Assembly: GCA_965224225.1 (NCBI GenBank)
Contig: CBDCZF010000035.1
Coordinates: 930,001 to 994,000, forward strand
Source of the DNA: CAJQQK01 sp965224225
Lineage (GTDB): Bacteria > Pseudomonadota > Alphaproteobacteria > Rhizobiales > Hyphomicrobiaceae
Length of the DNA: 64,000 bases
Direction of reading: 5' to 3'
Part shown: positions 40,200 through 49,688 of the stretch, in pieces
Position numbering within the stretch: position 1 is the first letter of the stretch
Layout: every line of letters begins with the position of its first letter
The notes under the pieces: model-generated
Told to the model about the DNA's origin: nothing
Databases searched by the model: none
The model's input: the letters and a program-made list of their open reading frames with translations, nothing else
Position numbers and translations under genes: made by a program

Positions 40200-41228
40200 T
40201 TAGGCGAAATAGCGATACATCAGTTCACCGGCCCGCTCGGTGGTCTCGTCAGGAACCTGCTCACCGCTCAACAGTCCGCTCAGCTCTCCGAACAGTGCGC
40301 CGGCCTCGTTCTGGCTGTGGTTCGGCGGCAGCCATTTGAAGGCTGCAAGCGGCATGCTCTCAGCGCCAAAGCGACGCTTAAAGTCAACGAGCCCCGGCTG
40401 GACGGTATCGCTGCGGCCAAGGTCGAGGCGTTTCAGGCCACGCTCCAGCCCGAGCGCAATCGCGCCATGGACCGCGCCGTGACTGACGCCTTTCGCACGG
40501 TAGTCGGGATGAGATGCGGCATACTTGTAGTAGAGCGTATCGCCGTGTTCGAGCAGCAGGCAGCCACCAACCACCGTATCGCCGTCGAAGCCGAGCATCA
40601 GGCCGCCACGGCCGGGCTCAAGAAACTCACGCCATAGCGTTTCGAACAGCTGATAGGGCTGACAGAGCATTCCGTACCGATATTTCCGTACCTTGAAATG
40701 AAGCTCGTAGAAGGCACGAAGCTCGGCTGTCGTCTCTGCCAGACGGAACTGCAGTCCGGCCTGTTTCGCGCGCTTGATATGGCGCTTCGGCTGGGAGGAA
40801 TAGCGTGACATCACGGTGGCGAGGTCACCGTCAAGGGAAACATAGTGGCGCACGATGTCGGTGGCGGCGCTGAAGCGATCGTCCGATGCGATCGCCGTTT
40901 CGGGTGACGAGCTGATCGATATCGGAACACCGTATTCCATCAGGGGTGCCACCAGGCGGCGCCACTGTTCGCCATCCGCGATAACGGGATAAATGAAGTC
41001 GCTGAAGGGCAGGATCGTGATGCGCTTGCCGCGGATATCATCGATCAGGCAATAGGGCAAACCGCCAACCAAGCGACCGCCATCGGTCTCGACGACTGCG
41101 TTGAATTTCAGCCCGAAGACTTCCGCCAGAACGCCCAGCCAGCGGCGCGTCTGAAACACCTCGCCAGAGCTGCCAGCAATGAGTTCATCCCAGTCGGGGC
41201 GGTCCAATACTGAGATCGTCTCGGTCAT
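40200..41228 (-). CDS. FemAB/GNAT-type acyltransferase
   Basis: The 342-residue protein has a duplicated acyltransferase layout typical of FemAB-like (Acetyltransf_6) proteins: 'FQTRRWLGVLAEVFGLKFNAVVE', 'QPKRHIKRAKQAGLQFRLAE' and 'GCLLLEHGDTLYYKYAASHPDYRAKGVSHGAVHGAIALGL'. These often act in cell-envelope or exopolysaccharide synthesis, or transfer amino acids. The ATG at 41226-41228 follows AAGGAAGCAGGA. It is divergent from chrB. Confidence 0.85.
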   Translation of the reverse strand: MTETISVLDRPDWDELIAGSSGEVFQTRRWLGVLAEVFGLKFNAVVETDGGRLVGGLPYCLIDDIRGKRITILPFSDFIYPVIADGEQWRRLVAPLMEYGVPISISSSPETAIASDDRFSAATDIVRHYVSLDGDLATVMSRYSSQPKRHIKRAKQAGLQFRLAETTAELRAFYELHFKVRKYRYGMLCQPYQLFETLWREFLEPGRGGLMLGFDGDTVVGGCLLLEHGDTLYYKYAASHPDYRAKGVSHGAVHGAIALGLERGLKRLDLGRSDTVQPGLVDFKRRFGAESMPLAAFKWLPPNHSQNEAGALFGELSGLLSGEQVPDETTERAGELMYRYFA

Positions 41229-41585
41229 TCCTGCTTCCTTCTGGGATGTTTGATGGAGTGCGTCGCAAGCGCTGCTCAAAATCGGCATAAAGACGATCAA
41301 GTCGTATTTGCAATTGCCTGTAGCATACACCAACTACCGGGCTGGTGATCCTCCCGGCGCCTTAAAATGGCTCAGGTTAGTTAGCGCAATCTTCTGAGAC
41401 TTGAAATGCCTGCGTGGCGCGACGGATCGAAACCTTTAACGATTGTTGCATTGAGCAGCATGCCGCGGCCTTGACAAAAATCCGCTATTCGTTAACTGCT
41501 TGCGCATGGGGCCTGCGAACGCCCCGTGAGGCGACAGCCCAAGCTTCGCGTCCACTCATCCCAGTCACCTGAGGGAGGACGCGCC
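41229..41585. other. divergent promoter region between acyltransferase gene and chrB
   Basis: This 357-base stretch has no credible gene. A possible promoter (TTGACA at 41471-41476, TAACTG at 41493-41498, 16-base spacer) points toward chrB. The left part is AT-rich next to the acyltransferase start. No repeat or dyad worth naming was seen. Confidence 0.5.
41471..41498 (+). promoter_or_regulatory. candidate chrBA promoter
   Basis: TTGACA and TAACTG separated by 16 bases lie 88 bases upstream of the chrB start. The -35 is perfect and the -10 is weak. Confidence 0.45.
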
Positions 41586-42404
41586 ATGCCGTCGCCAACA
41601 GAAATCACCTTGCCCCAACTGAACCGCCTGATCGGCACGCCAGCCGCGCCGGTCATTGTCGACGTCTGCATCGATGAAGACTTCGAGGCCGACCCGCGTC
41701 TCATTCCAACAGCCTTCCGATTCCCCTTCTCGCGGATCGAGGAACTGATCCCGCGCCTCAAAGGCGAACATGTCGTTGTCGTTTGCCAGAAGGGCCGGAA
41801 GCTCAGTCAGGGAGCCGCCGCACTGCTGCGCCACGGCGGCGTCGCGGCCGAGCATCTTGCCGGCGGCAATCTTGCCTGGCGCGATGCCGGACTGGCGCTG
41901 GTGCCGGTCGCAGCCATTCCCGGCGGTAATACCAATGGCGGCACACGGTGGGTCACGCGCCAGCGCCCGAAAATCGACCGCATTGCCTGTCCCTGGCTGA
42001 TCCGCCGCTTTGTCGATCCCACAGCCGTCTTCATGTTCGTTGCACCATCAGAAGTGGAAGCGGTTGCGGAGCGTTTCGCCGCCACACCGTTCGACATCGA
42101 AAGCGCGTTCTGGAGCCATCGCGACGACCGGTGCACGTTCGATACGATGATCGAGGAGTTCGAGCTACGCAACGAACCGCTCAAACGGCTCGCGACAATC
42201 GTGCGCGGTGCCGACACCAACCGTCATGATCTGGCGCCCGAGGCCGCCGGACTGCTGGCTGCCTCGCTCGGCCTCTCGCGCATGTACCGCGACGACCTCG
42301 CCCAGCTCGATGCCGGCATGCTACTTTACGACATGCTTTATCGCTGGGCGCGCGATGCAACCGACGAAGGACATGACTGGCCGGCGGCAACGACGCGCAA
42401 TTGA
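41586..42404 (+). CDS. chrB: chromate resistance protein ChrB (rhodanese fusion)
   Basis: The 272-residue protein begins with a rhodanese-like domain (residues 1-105, Cys in 'VVVCQKGRKLSQGAAALL') and ends in the ChrB C-terminal domain ('TRWVTRQRPKIDRIACPWLIRRFVDP', 'AFWSHRDDRCTFDTMIEEF'). ChrB proteins sense or help resist chromate and are usually encoded with the exporter ChrA. GGGAGGACGCGCC precedes the ATG. It is 18 bases from chrA. Confidence 0.92.
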   Translation: MPSPTEITLPQLNRLIGTPAAPVIVDVCIDEDFEADPRLIPTAFRFPFSRIEELIPRLKGEHVVVVCQKGRKLSQGAAALLRHGGVAAEHLAGGNLAWRDAGLALVPVAAIPGGNTNGGTRWVTRQRPKIDRIACPWLIRRFVDPTAVFMFVAPSEVEAVAERFAATPFDIESAFWSHRDDRCTFDTMIEEFELRNEPLKRLATIVRGADTNRHDLAPEAAGLLAASLGLSRMYRDDLAQLDAGMLLYDMLYRWARDATDEGHDWPAATTRN

Positions 42405-42422
42405 CGGGCAGGGGATAGCGAC

Positions 42423-43712
42423 ATGACAGGCAACGTCCGTTTCGCCGACGCCTTGCGCGTCTGGCTCAGAATAGGTGTGCTCTCGTTCGGCGGCCCCGCA
42501 GCCCAGATTGCGTTGATGCATCGCGAAGTGGTCGAGCAGCGCGGCTGGCTCAGCGAACGGCAGTATCTCAATGCGCTGAGCTTTTGCATGCTGCTGCCGG
42601 GACCGGAAGCGATGCAGTTAGCAACCTATGCCGGCTGGCGCCTGCACGGAGTGACCGGCGGTTTGGCGGCCGGGTTATCGTTCGTGCTGCCGGGCGCTGC
42701 AGTCGTCCTTGCACTTGCCATGATCTACACGGCATTCGGCACGGTGCCGCTGGTCGAAGCGATCTTTCTCGGCGTCAAGGCCGCCGTACTGGTCATCGTC
42801 ATCGAGGCGTTGTTGCGCATTTCGCGACGCCCACTCAACGGTGCCGAGGCCTGGGTGCTCGCCGCGCTGTCGTTCATCGGGATCTTCTTCCTGGCGCTGC
42901 CCTACCCGCTGATCGTGCTGGGCGCTGCGGTTTACGGCTTCCTCAGAGGCGGTCGGCAGGACGGAGTGAGCATCGATGAAGCACTGCCGGACCACCTCAA
43001 TGGCGGCTTTGTTCGCACGACAATCACGGCCCTGACCTGGCTCGCTGTCTGGCTGGTCCCGCTTGGCCTGCTCGCCTGGTCGCTCGGGGCGGAGCACAAG
43101 CTCGCCCAGCTTGGCTGGTTCTTCTCCAAGCTCGCCGTCGTCACCTTCGGCGGTGCCTATGCCGTACTCGCCTACATGGGCCAGGACGTTGTTGTCAGGC
43201 TCGGCTGGCTCGAAGCGGGCCAGATGATGGACGGTCTCGGTCTCGCCGAGACGACCCCCGGCCCGCTCATTCTGGTGACCGAGTTCGTCGGTTACGTCGC
43301 TGCCTGGCGTGACGGAGGCTGGCTATTAGGCCTCGCCGGCGCCGGGGTCGCACTCTGGGCGACGTTCGCGCCCTGCTTCCTGTGGATCTTCGCTGCCGCC
43401 CCCTATGTCGAGTGGATCAATGCCCAGCCACGCCTCAAGGGTGCGCTCAACGCGATCACCGCAGCCGTGGTCGGTGTCATTGCCAACCTTGCCATCTGGT
43501 TCGCATTGCACGTGTTCTTCGCCAACGTGACGCTCGTTCAGTCGGGGCCGTTGAGCCTCTGGACACCGGAGCTTGCCAGTCTCGACTGGCGTGTCGTCGC
43601 GCTCGCGCTGGTCAGCGGCTTCCTGTTGCTTGGCCGGCACTGGGGCATACCGGCGGTATTGGCGGTAGCGGGTGGTTTGGCGCTGGTACTGCGGTTTGTG
43701 ATCGGGGGCTGA
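42423..43712 (+). CDS. chrA: chromate transporter ChrA
   Basis: The 429-residue long-form ChrA has two homologous CHR domains: 'VLSFGGPAAQIALMHREVVEQRGWLS' with 'LPGPEAMQLATYAGWRLHG', and 'VVTFGGAYAVLAYMGQDVVVRLGWL' with 'TTPGPLILVTEFVGYVAAW'. It exports chromate across the cytoplasmic membrane. It follows chrB closely as one operon. Its TGA stop is the first three bases of the intergenic palindromic repeat. Confidence 0.95.
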   Translation: MTGNVRFADALRVWLRIGVLSFGGPAAQIALMHREVVEQRGWLSERQYLNALSFCMLLPGPEAMQLATYAGWRLHGVTGGLAAGLSFVLPGAAVVLALAMIYTAFGTVPLVEAIFLGVKAAVLVIVIEALLRISRRPLNGAEAWVLAALSFIGIFFLALPYPLIVLGAAVYGFLRGGRQDGVSIDEALPDHLNGGFVRTTITALTWLAVWLVPLGLLAWSLGAEHKLAQLGWFFSKLAVVTFGGAYAVLAYMGQDVVVRLGWLEAGQMMDGLGLAETTPGPLILVTEFVGYVAAWRDGGWLLGLAGAGVALWATFAPCFLWIFAAAPYVEWINAQPRLKGALNAITAAVVGVIANLAIWFALHVFFANVTLVQSGPLSLWTPELASLDWRVVALALVSGFLLLGRHWGIPAVLAVAGGLALVLRFVIGG

Positions 43713-43859
43713 AGCGTGCTGCATAAAATGCACCTCGCTTCAGCATTGTTTGCGCTCACGGCTATTCCTCCCTGCGGTCGGTCCTCCGCGAAGGCGGCAC
43801 CCGTGCCGGGTCGCGGCCGCGACCTTGCATGATGAATCCGAATGAATGCGACATGCCTT
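43710..43859 (+). repeat. palindromic intergenic repeat, single copy
   Basis: One copy of the 24.1-kb repeat type: TGAAGC, a TGCAT-AAA-ATGCA hairpin, GCTCACGGCTATTCC, the CCTGCGGTCGG variant, a GGCAC...GTGCC hairpin and the tail ending CGACATGCCTTAG. It fills the space between convergent chrA and hyuB. Confidence 0.85.
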
Positions 43860-43877
43860 AGCTAACCCGATCGACAG

Positions 43878-45536
43878 TTACTCGGCCGCAGAGCCATAGT
43901 CGGCACGTATTCCTGCGTCGCTGACCAGGCCCGACTCGACATCGCGTGCCACGGCATCCGGCGATCGCTCCCGCGGATCGCCGATGCCGCCGCCGCCTGG
44001 TGTCATGACGACTAATCGTTCCTCGGGCGGCACGAGCAGGAAGCCCTTGCCTTTCAGTCTTTCACCGCTCTGGTAACAGACGACACCCGGCGCGCCGTTG
44101 CGCCCGCCATCGCGCCCGCGGGCCGGGTTGTCGATACGGTCGTAGGCGGCCAGCAATTCGAACGGTTCGCCGATGCGGCTCTCGAACTCGATGATCTGGC
44201 CGTGACCGCCGCGCTGGCGTCCGGCGCCGCCGGAGTCCGGACGATACTCCTTGCGCCAGAACAAGAGCGGCGTGATCTGCTCGGCGATCTCAACAGGCGT
44301 GCCCTTGACGCCGGAGGGATAGGCCGTGGCCGAAAGGCCGTCGGCCGCCGGACGCGCGCCGGTGCCGCCGTTGGATGTCACGGCCATCGAGAAACCGTAA
44401 TTGCCGCCCTCGCCGCCGCTGATCTTGCCCCGCACATTCAGGTTCCAGAGGCACGATGTGCCCTCCGCCGGAACGCGGCCCGGTACGGCCTGGTGCAGGC
44501 AGCCGAACACGACGTCAGGCAGCATCTGGCCGATCACGTGGCGCGAGCAGACCGGCGCCGGCTTCGGCGCGTTGAGGATCGTGCCCTCCGGCGCCGAAAC
44601 AGTTAGCGGCGCAAGCGAGCCGGCGTTGTTCGGAATGCGTGAACCGACAATACAGGCCAACCCGAAGACGGTGTAGGCCGTGGTGTAGGAGAGCGGCACG
44701 TTGATGCCGCGGTTCGCGGCCGGGCTGGTTCCCGTGTAGTCGACGTGAATGCCCTCGTCCGAGACGGTGAGCGTCGCTGTCAATTCGACGGGTTGTTCGT
44801 AGCCGTCAGTGACCATGGTGTTGGTCCAGCTGCCCTTGGGCAGACCTGCGATCTCTTCCAGGACGGCGGCGCGCGATTTCTCGATGATGTAGGCACCAAG
44901 GTCGTCGAGATCGTCGAGGCCGAACTCATCCATCATTGCGACAAGGCGATCGCAACCGACATCGTTGCAGGCAGCGAGCGAGTAGGTATCACCGACCGTG
45001 TCGACGGGCAGGCGCGTATTGGCGCGGATCATCGCCATCAGGGTTTCGTTGACTTTGCCTTCGTCGATCAGCTTGAGGAAGGGGATATAGAGCCCTTCCA
45101 TGAAGACGTCGGTGGCATCGGGACCGAAGCCGATGCCGCCGATGTCGATCAGGTGACTGGTGCAGGAAAACAATCCGACGAGCTTGCCGTTATGGAAACA
45201 CGGCGTCGTAATGACGAAGTCGTTGAGGTGGCCAGTGCCCATCCAAGGATCGTTGGTGATGTAGGCATCGCCCGGTTTCATTGTCTCGGGGCCGAAATGG
45301 GCAATGAAGTGCTTGACCGATTCAGCCATGGAGTTGACGTGCCCGGGTGTGCCGGTCACCGCCTGGGCGAGCATGCGGCCTTGAGTGTCGAAGACGCCGG
45401 CGGAAAGGTCACCTGCTTCACGCACGATCGGCGAGAACGCGGTGCGCAGGAGAACCTGTGCCTGCTCCTCGACGATGGCGATCAGCCGGTTCCACTGGAT
45501 CTGGTGTTGAATGTCGCTCTGGCGTGCGTTGTCCAT
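43878..45536 (-). CDS. hyuB: hydantoinase B/oxoprolinase family protein
   Basis: The 552-residue HyuB starts 'DIQHQIQWNRLIAIVEEQAQVLLRTAFSPIVREAGDLSAGVFD' and has 'DAYITNDPWMGTGHLNDFVITTP' and 'GGAGRQRGGHGQIIEFES', the family blocks. It pairs with HyuA in ATP-dependent hydrolysis of cyclic amides such as hydantoin or 5-oxoproline. Its ATG overlaps by one base the stop that hyuA would have in its expected frame, indicating tight coupling. Confidence 0.93.
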   Translation of the reverse strand: MDNARQSDIQHQIQWNRLIAIVEEQAQVLLRTAFSPIVREAGDLSAGVFDTQGRMLAQAVTGTPGHVNSMAESVKHFIAHFGPETMKPGDAYITNDPWMGTGHLNDFVITTPCFHNGKLVGLFSCTSHLIDIGGIGFGPDATDVFMEGLYIPFLKLIDEGKVNETLMAMIRANTRLPVDTVGDTYSLAACNDVGCDRLVAMMDEFGLDDLDDLGAYIIEKSRAAVLEEIAGLPKGSWTNTMVTDGYEQPVELTATLTVSDEGIHVDYTGTSPAANRGINVPLSYTTAYTVFGLACIVGSRIPNNAGSLAPLTVSAPEGTILNAPKPAPVCSRHVIGQMLPDVVFGCLHQAVPGRVPAEGTSCLWNLNVRGKISGGEGGNYGFSMAVTSNGGTGARPAADGLSATAYPSGVKGTPVEIAEQITPLLFWRKEYRPDSGGAGRQRGGHGQIIEFESRIGEPFELLAAYDRIDNPARGRDGGRNGAPGVVCYQSGERLKGKGFLLVPPEERLVVMTPGGGGIGDPRERSPDAVARDVESGLVSDAGIRADYGSAAE

Positions 45537-45540
45537 TAGC

Positions 45541-47625
45541 TTACCTCCTTGCGGGTGAGGACCAGCGCGCCGCCGCCGTCCACATGAGCATCAAAGCGCG
45601 ATGAAACCAGCGTCGAGGTGCCCTCCTCGACGATGATCGCAGGGCCAGAGAGTTTGCGCCCTTGGCCAGCTGATCGCGGACGTAGACATCGGCGTTGACG
45701 CGTTCTTCGAGGCCGGCATCGAAAACGCTGTGCTGGCCGATGGCGGTTGCCGGTTCGGCTTGCGGGACATCGCCGATCGCGGTCACTCCCATGCGCTCCG
45801 TCGAAACCGAAACGGTCCAGCTCATGATCTCGATCCGGGCGCCGGGGATATGGCGTGCAAACAGGCGGCGATATTCGGCTTCGAATGCATCCCTGAGTGC
45901 TGCCGTATCGGCCTCTCCGATTGCACCATCCGGCAACGCAACGAAGATTTCGTGACCCTGGCCGGCATAGCGCATGTAGGCGCCTCGTGCCGCAGTCAAC
46001 GATCGGTCGCCGGCAGCGGAGCGCGCCTGGGCGGATGCCTCGGCGGCCATGCCATCGAGCAAGGCGTTGACCTCGCCTGCATCGAGCCTGTCGAGCATCA
46101 TGTAGCGCGAGCGAACGATCTCGTAGGCAGCCGGTGCACGCAGGAAGCCGACGGCGGAACCGACGCCCGCGCTCGGCGGGATGATGACGCGTTCGATGCC
46201 AAGCTTTTCAGCAAGTCGCGAGGCATGCAACGGCGCGGCACCACCAAAGGCAATCAGCGTGCGATCGGCAACGGCGACACCGCTTTCGACGGCATGAACG
46301 CGCGCCGCATTCGCCATGTTTTCATCGACAATCTCGGCAACGCCATAGGCAGACGTTTCGAGGTCGGCGCCAATGACATTGCCGATGTGTTCAACGAGGG
46401 CTTGGCTCGCCCGATCGGGGTAAATCGGGATATGGCCGCCGGCAAAGCGTGCCGGATCGATCTTGCCCAGCACGAGGTCGGCATCGGTGACGGTCGGCTG
46501 CTCGCCACCAAGGCCGTAGCTCGCTGGCCCCGGTTTCGAGCCGGCGCTTTCAGGCCCGATCTGGATGCGCTTCAAGGCATCGATCTTGGCGAGCGAGCCG
46601 CCGCCTGCACCGATCTCGACCATCTCGATTACCGGAATGCGGACCGGCAAGCCGCTGCCCTTCATGAACCGCGAGGCCCGGTCGACCTCGAAGGCACGGG
46701 CTTTGAGCGGCTCGAAACCCTCGATCAGGCAGATCTTGGCGGTGGTACCACCCATGTCGAACGACAGGATGCGCTCGGTGCCACGTTCTTCCGCGATGTT
46801 GGCCGCGAGAATGGCACCGCCGGCCGGGCCCGACTCGACCAGGCGCACGGGATGACGCCGTGCCGTCTCGAGGCTTGCCAGCGTACCGGCCGACGTCATC
46901 AGGTGAATGTCCTTGCGGTAACCGGCATCAGCGAACCTGTCGTAGAGGCGCCCGAGATAACCCGCCATCATCGGTTGCACGTAGGCGTTGGCAATAGCGG
47001 TTGATGTGCGTTCGTATTCGCGCGCTTCCGGGCACACCTCACTCGAAAGTGTGATGGCAATATCCGGGCAGACCTCGCGGACAATCTCACCCGCCCGCAC
47101 TTCGTGTGCCGCACTGACATAAGAGTGCATAAATGCAATCGCGACGGATTCGATCTCGTTGCGCTTCAGTTCCTGCGCGACGGTGCGGACCGCCTCTTCA
47201 TCGAGCACCAGCCTGACATTGCCTTCGACATCGAGGCGTTCGGGCACGGTAAAGCGCAAGGCGCGGCGGACCAGGGGGGCCGGTTTCTCGATGAAGATGT
47301 CGTACTGATCGAACCGGCTTTCATCGGCGATCTCGATAACGTCGCGGAAGCCTTCCGTCGCGATCAGCGCTGTTTTGGCACCCTTGCGCTCGATGATCGC
47401 GTTGGTTGCCAGCGTCGTGCCGTGCAGGACCACGTCGATGTCGGAAAACGCCAACCCGCACTGGTCCAGCAGCTTCTTGGCGCCATCAACAACGGCGACT
47501 TCCGGTGCATCGGACGTGGTCAAGAGCTTGGCTGCGAATTGCTTTCCACCCGCTTCGAGCACGACATCGGTAAATGTGCCGCCGATGTCGGCTGCAAGGC
47601 GCACGGTGCGGTTTACGTCATTCAT
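45541..47625 (-). CDS. hyuA: hydantoinase/oxoprolinase HyuA, apparent 3' frameshift
   Basis: The frame gives 694 residues with 'VRLAADIGGTFTDVVLEAGG', 'HGTTLATNAIIERKGA' and 'RILSFDMGGTTAKICLIEG', a standard HyuA. From about residue 655 the sequence becomes abnormal after 'YVRDQLAKGA'. Reading one base over from near 45650-45662 restores a typical HyuA end ('SGPAIIVEEGTSTLVSS', then 'DGGGALVLTRKEVS') that stops at 45536-45538. One base appears missing. It may be a real mutation, a programmed shift or a sequencing error. Confidence 0.9.
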   Translation of the reverse strand: MNDVNRTVRLAADIGGTFTDVVLEAGGKQFAAKLLTTSDAPEVAVVDGAKKLLDQCGLAFSDIDVVLHGTTLATNAIIERKGAKTALIATEGFRDVIEIADESRFDQYDIFIEKPAPLVRRALRFTVPERLDVEGNVRLVLDEEAVRTVAQELKRNEIESVAIAFMHSYVSAAHEVRAGEIVREVCPDIAITLSSEVCPEAREYERTSTAIANAYVQPMMAGYLGRLYDRFADAGYRKDIHLMTSAGTLASLETARRHPVRLVESGPAGGAILAANIAEERGTERILSFDMGGTTAKICLIEGFEPLKARAFEVDRASRFMKGSGLPVRIPVIEMVEIGAGGGSLAKIDALKRIQIGPESAGSKPGPASYGLGGEQPTVTDADLVLGKIDPARFAGGHIPIYPDRASQALVEHIGNVIGADLETSAYGVAEIVDENMANAARVHAVESGVAVADRTLIAFGGAAPLHASRLAEKLGIERVIIPPSAGVGSAVGFLRAPAAYEIVRSRYMMLDRLDAGEVNALLDGMAAEASAQARSAAGDRSLTAARGAYMRYAGQGHEIFVALPDGAIGEADTAALRDAFEAEYRRLFARHIPGARIEIMSWTVSVSTERMGVTAIGDVPQAEPATAIGQHSVFDAGLEERVNADVYVRDQLAKGANSLALRSSSRRAPRRWFHRALMLMWTAAARWSSPARR

Positions 47626-47737
47626 TTGCTAGTTCCCGGTATGCAGCACCCAATCGGGCTATCCCCTCTGGACCTAAGTGCCAAAAATCTTGGAGCGGTT
47701 GGCCCCGCGTTATCGAGCGTAGCAACTCCAATATCGT

Positions 47738-49045
47738 TCAGCCCCGAAGCCTGATGGTGTCCGGCAGAAACGTTGCGATCTGCGGGAATAGCGCCAGCAG
47801 GATGGCGAACGAACACATGATGATGAAGAACGGCAGGGCTGCACGGGCAACACGGCCGATGCTCTCGCCAGTTAACCCCTGAATGACGAACAGGTTGAAG
47901 CCGACCGGCGGCGTGATTTGCGCCAGCTCCACGACGATCACGACGAAGACGCCGAACCAAATCTTGTCGAAGCCGGCGGCCAGAACCAGCGGCAAAGTAA
48001 TCGGCAAGGTCATGACGATCGCAGAAAGCCCGTCCAGCACGCAGCCGAGCACGGCATAGAAGACCAGCAGCAGCAGAATGAGCGCCAGCGGTGACAGTTC
48101 GAGTGCTGCGATCTCGGCAGCGATGACACGCGGCACGCCCAGAAAGGCCATCGAGACCGACAGGAACGTCGCGCCAGCGACGATCAGCGCGATCATCGAC
48201 GTCGTCCTGACGGCGCCGAGGCAGGCGAGCTTGAAGGTCGTCAGGTTGAGTGTCTTCTGAACAGCGGAAATGATGAAGGCGCCGACCACGCCGACGGCTG
48301 CCGCTTCCGAGGGGCTGGCGAAACCGGCATACATCGAGCCGAGCACCAACACGATCAGGAACAAGACAGGCCCCAGATCAACGAGGCCGCGAAGCCGGTC
48401 GAGCCAAGTCGTGCCGCCGTCCTCCGCCGGCACAAGCGACGGATTGAGCGTCGCGCGGAAGGCGAGATAACCCATGAAACTGGCTGCCAGCAGCAGGCCC
48501 GGCACGATGCCGGCGAGAAACAGCTTCAGGATCGAGGTCTCGGTCAGCACGCCATAGATGATCAAGATGATCGACGGCGGAATGAGGAAACCGAGCGTAC
48601 CGGCACCCGCCAGCGAGCCGATCACGAGGTCGCGGTCATAGCCGCGCCTGAAGAGTTCCGAGAGCGTAATGCGCCCAACCGTTGCCGCCGTCGCTGCCGA
48701 TGAGCCCGAGATGGCGGCGAACAACGTGCAGCCGAGCACGTTCACGTGCACCATGCGCCCCGGCAGTTTGTTGGTCCATGGTGCCAGGCCGTTGAACAGC
48801 GACGATGACAACTTGGTGTGGAACAATATCTCCGCCATCAGGATGAACATCGGTAGCGCCACCAGTTCCGGCGTCGTCACCGTGTTGTAGGTCAGCTGCG
48901 CGAGCAGTTTGTCGACCGGCATCGAGCGGAACAGCGCCAGTGACGTAATCGCGACGGAGAACAGGCCGAGCCCGACCCAGACGCCCATGCCGAGAAACAG
49001 GACGAGCAGGCCCAGCACGGTGATCAGTATGACAATGGGGTCCAT
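47738..49045 (-). CDS. TRAP transporter large permease DctM
   Basis: The 435-residue protein has about 12 hydrophobic segments with 'LVALPMFILMAEILFHTKL', 'GCTLFAAISGSSAATAATVG' and 'AGTLGFLIPPSIILIIYGVL', the DctM hallmark. The ATG at 49043-49045 was chosen over a longer frame whose extra 20 residues are polar. It lies 16 bases after dctQ and 112 bases before hyuA, so one transcript is likely. Confidence 0.94.
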   Translation of the reverse strand: MDPIVILITVLGLLVLFLGMGVWVGLGLFSVAITSLALFRSMPVDKLLAQLTYNTVTTPELVALPMFILMAEILFHTKLSSSLFNGLAPWTNKLPGRMVHVNVLGCTLFAAISGSSAATAATVGRITLSELFRRGYDRDLVIGSLAGAGTLGFLIPPSIILIIYGVLTETSILKLFLAGIVPGLLLAASFMGYLAFRATLNPSLVPAEDGGTTWLDRLRGLVDLGPVLFLIVLVLGSMYAGFASPSEAAAVGVVGAFIISAVQKTLNLTTFKLACLGAVRTTSMIALIVAGATFLSVSMAFLGVPRVIAAEIAALELSPLALILLLLVFYAVLGCVLDGLSAIVMTLPITLPLVLAAGFDKIWFGVFVVIVVELAQITPPVGFNLFVIQGLTGESIGRVARAALPFFIIMCSFAILLALFPQIATFLPDTIRLRG

Positions 49046-49061
49046 CGGTCCGCCTGTCGGG

Positions 49062-49580
49062 TCATTCAGCTTGGTATGAGGTGGAAGTGTCTTCCGGCTC
49101 TTCACCGATCAGTAGGCGGACGAGGCGGGCGACGAACTGCAGTGTCAGAAGCAGGGCGCCGAGCGCAATCAGCCCTTGCGGAATGACGAGCGGCGTCGCC
49201 GTAATGGAAGGCGCCGTGCTGCCGGATAGGTATGACTTCCAGGCAAGCTCAACGAGTGCCTTGCTGATGAACCCACTGAAGCCGATTGCCACCAGCGTAC
49301 ACAACACGTCGACGGCCTTTGCCACGCCCTTGGGCAAGGCCGACGCCAACAGTGACACCCTGATATGGCCGCCGGTGCGCAGCGTGAAGGCCATGCCGCC
49401 GAACATCGCGGCCCCCATGGCATAGGCGCTGTATTCCCAGGCAAAACTGAAGCTGTAGTTGAAGACGGAGCGGGCAACGATCTCGGAGATGATCACGACC
49501 GCGATCGACAGCGTCAAAGCAGCCGCAAAGGCTGCAAGCACCGTCGAGACCAGATCCAACAAAGCCATCAGGCTGCGCAT
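49062..49580 (-). CDS. TRAP transporter small permease DctQ
   Basis: The 172-residue DctQ has four hydrophobic segments and the block 'FAWEYSAYAMGAAMFGGMAFTLRTGGHIRVSLL'. It belongs with the adjacent DctM and DctP genes. An internal ATG at 49568 is an alternative start. Confidence 0.92.
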   Translation of the reverse strand: MRSLMALLDLVSTVLAAFAAALTLSIAVVIISEIVARSVFNYSFSFAWEYSAYAMGAAMFGGMAFTLRTGGHIRVSLLASALPKGVAKAVDVLCTLVAIGFSGFISKALVELAWKSYLSGSTAPSITATPLVIPQGLIALGALLLTLQFVARLVRLLIGEEPEDTSTSYQAE

Positions 49581-49688
49581 GGCGATCCTCTGCGGTGAGC
49601 GTTCGGGCCCGCAGCGTGTGCGTTGGACGAAATTTCAGGGAAGTCGCTTCGACCTGTGATCAGGCCGAAGCGATTGAGAAGGACAGGC

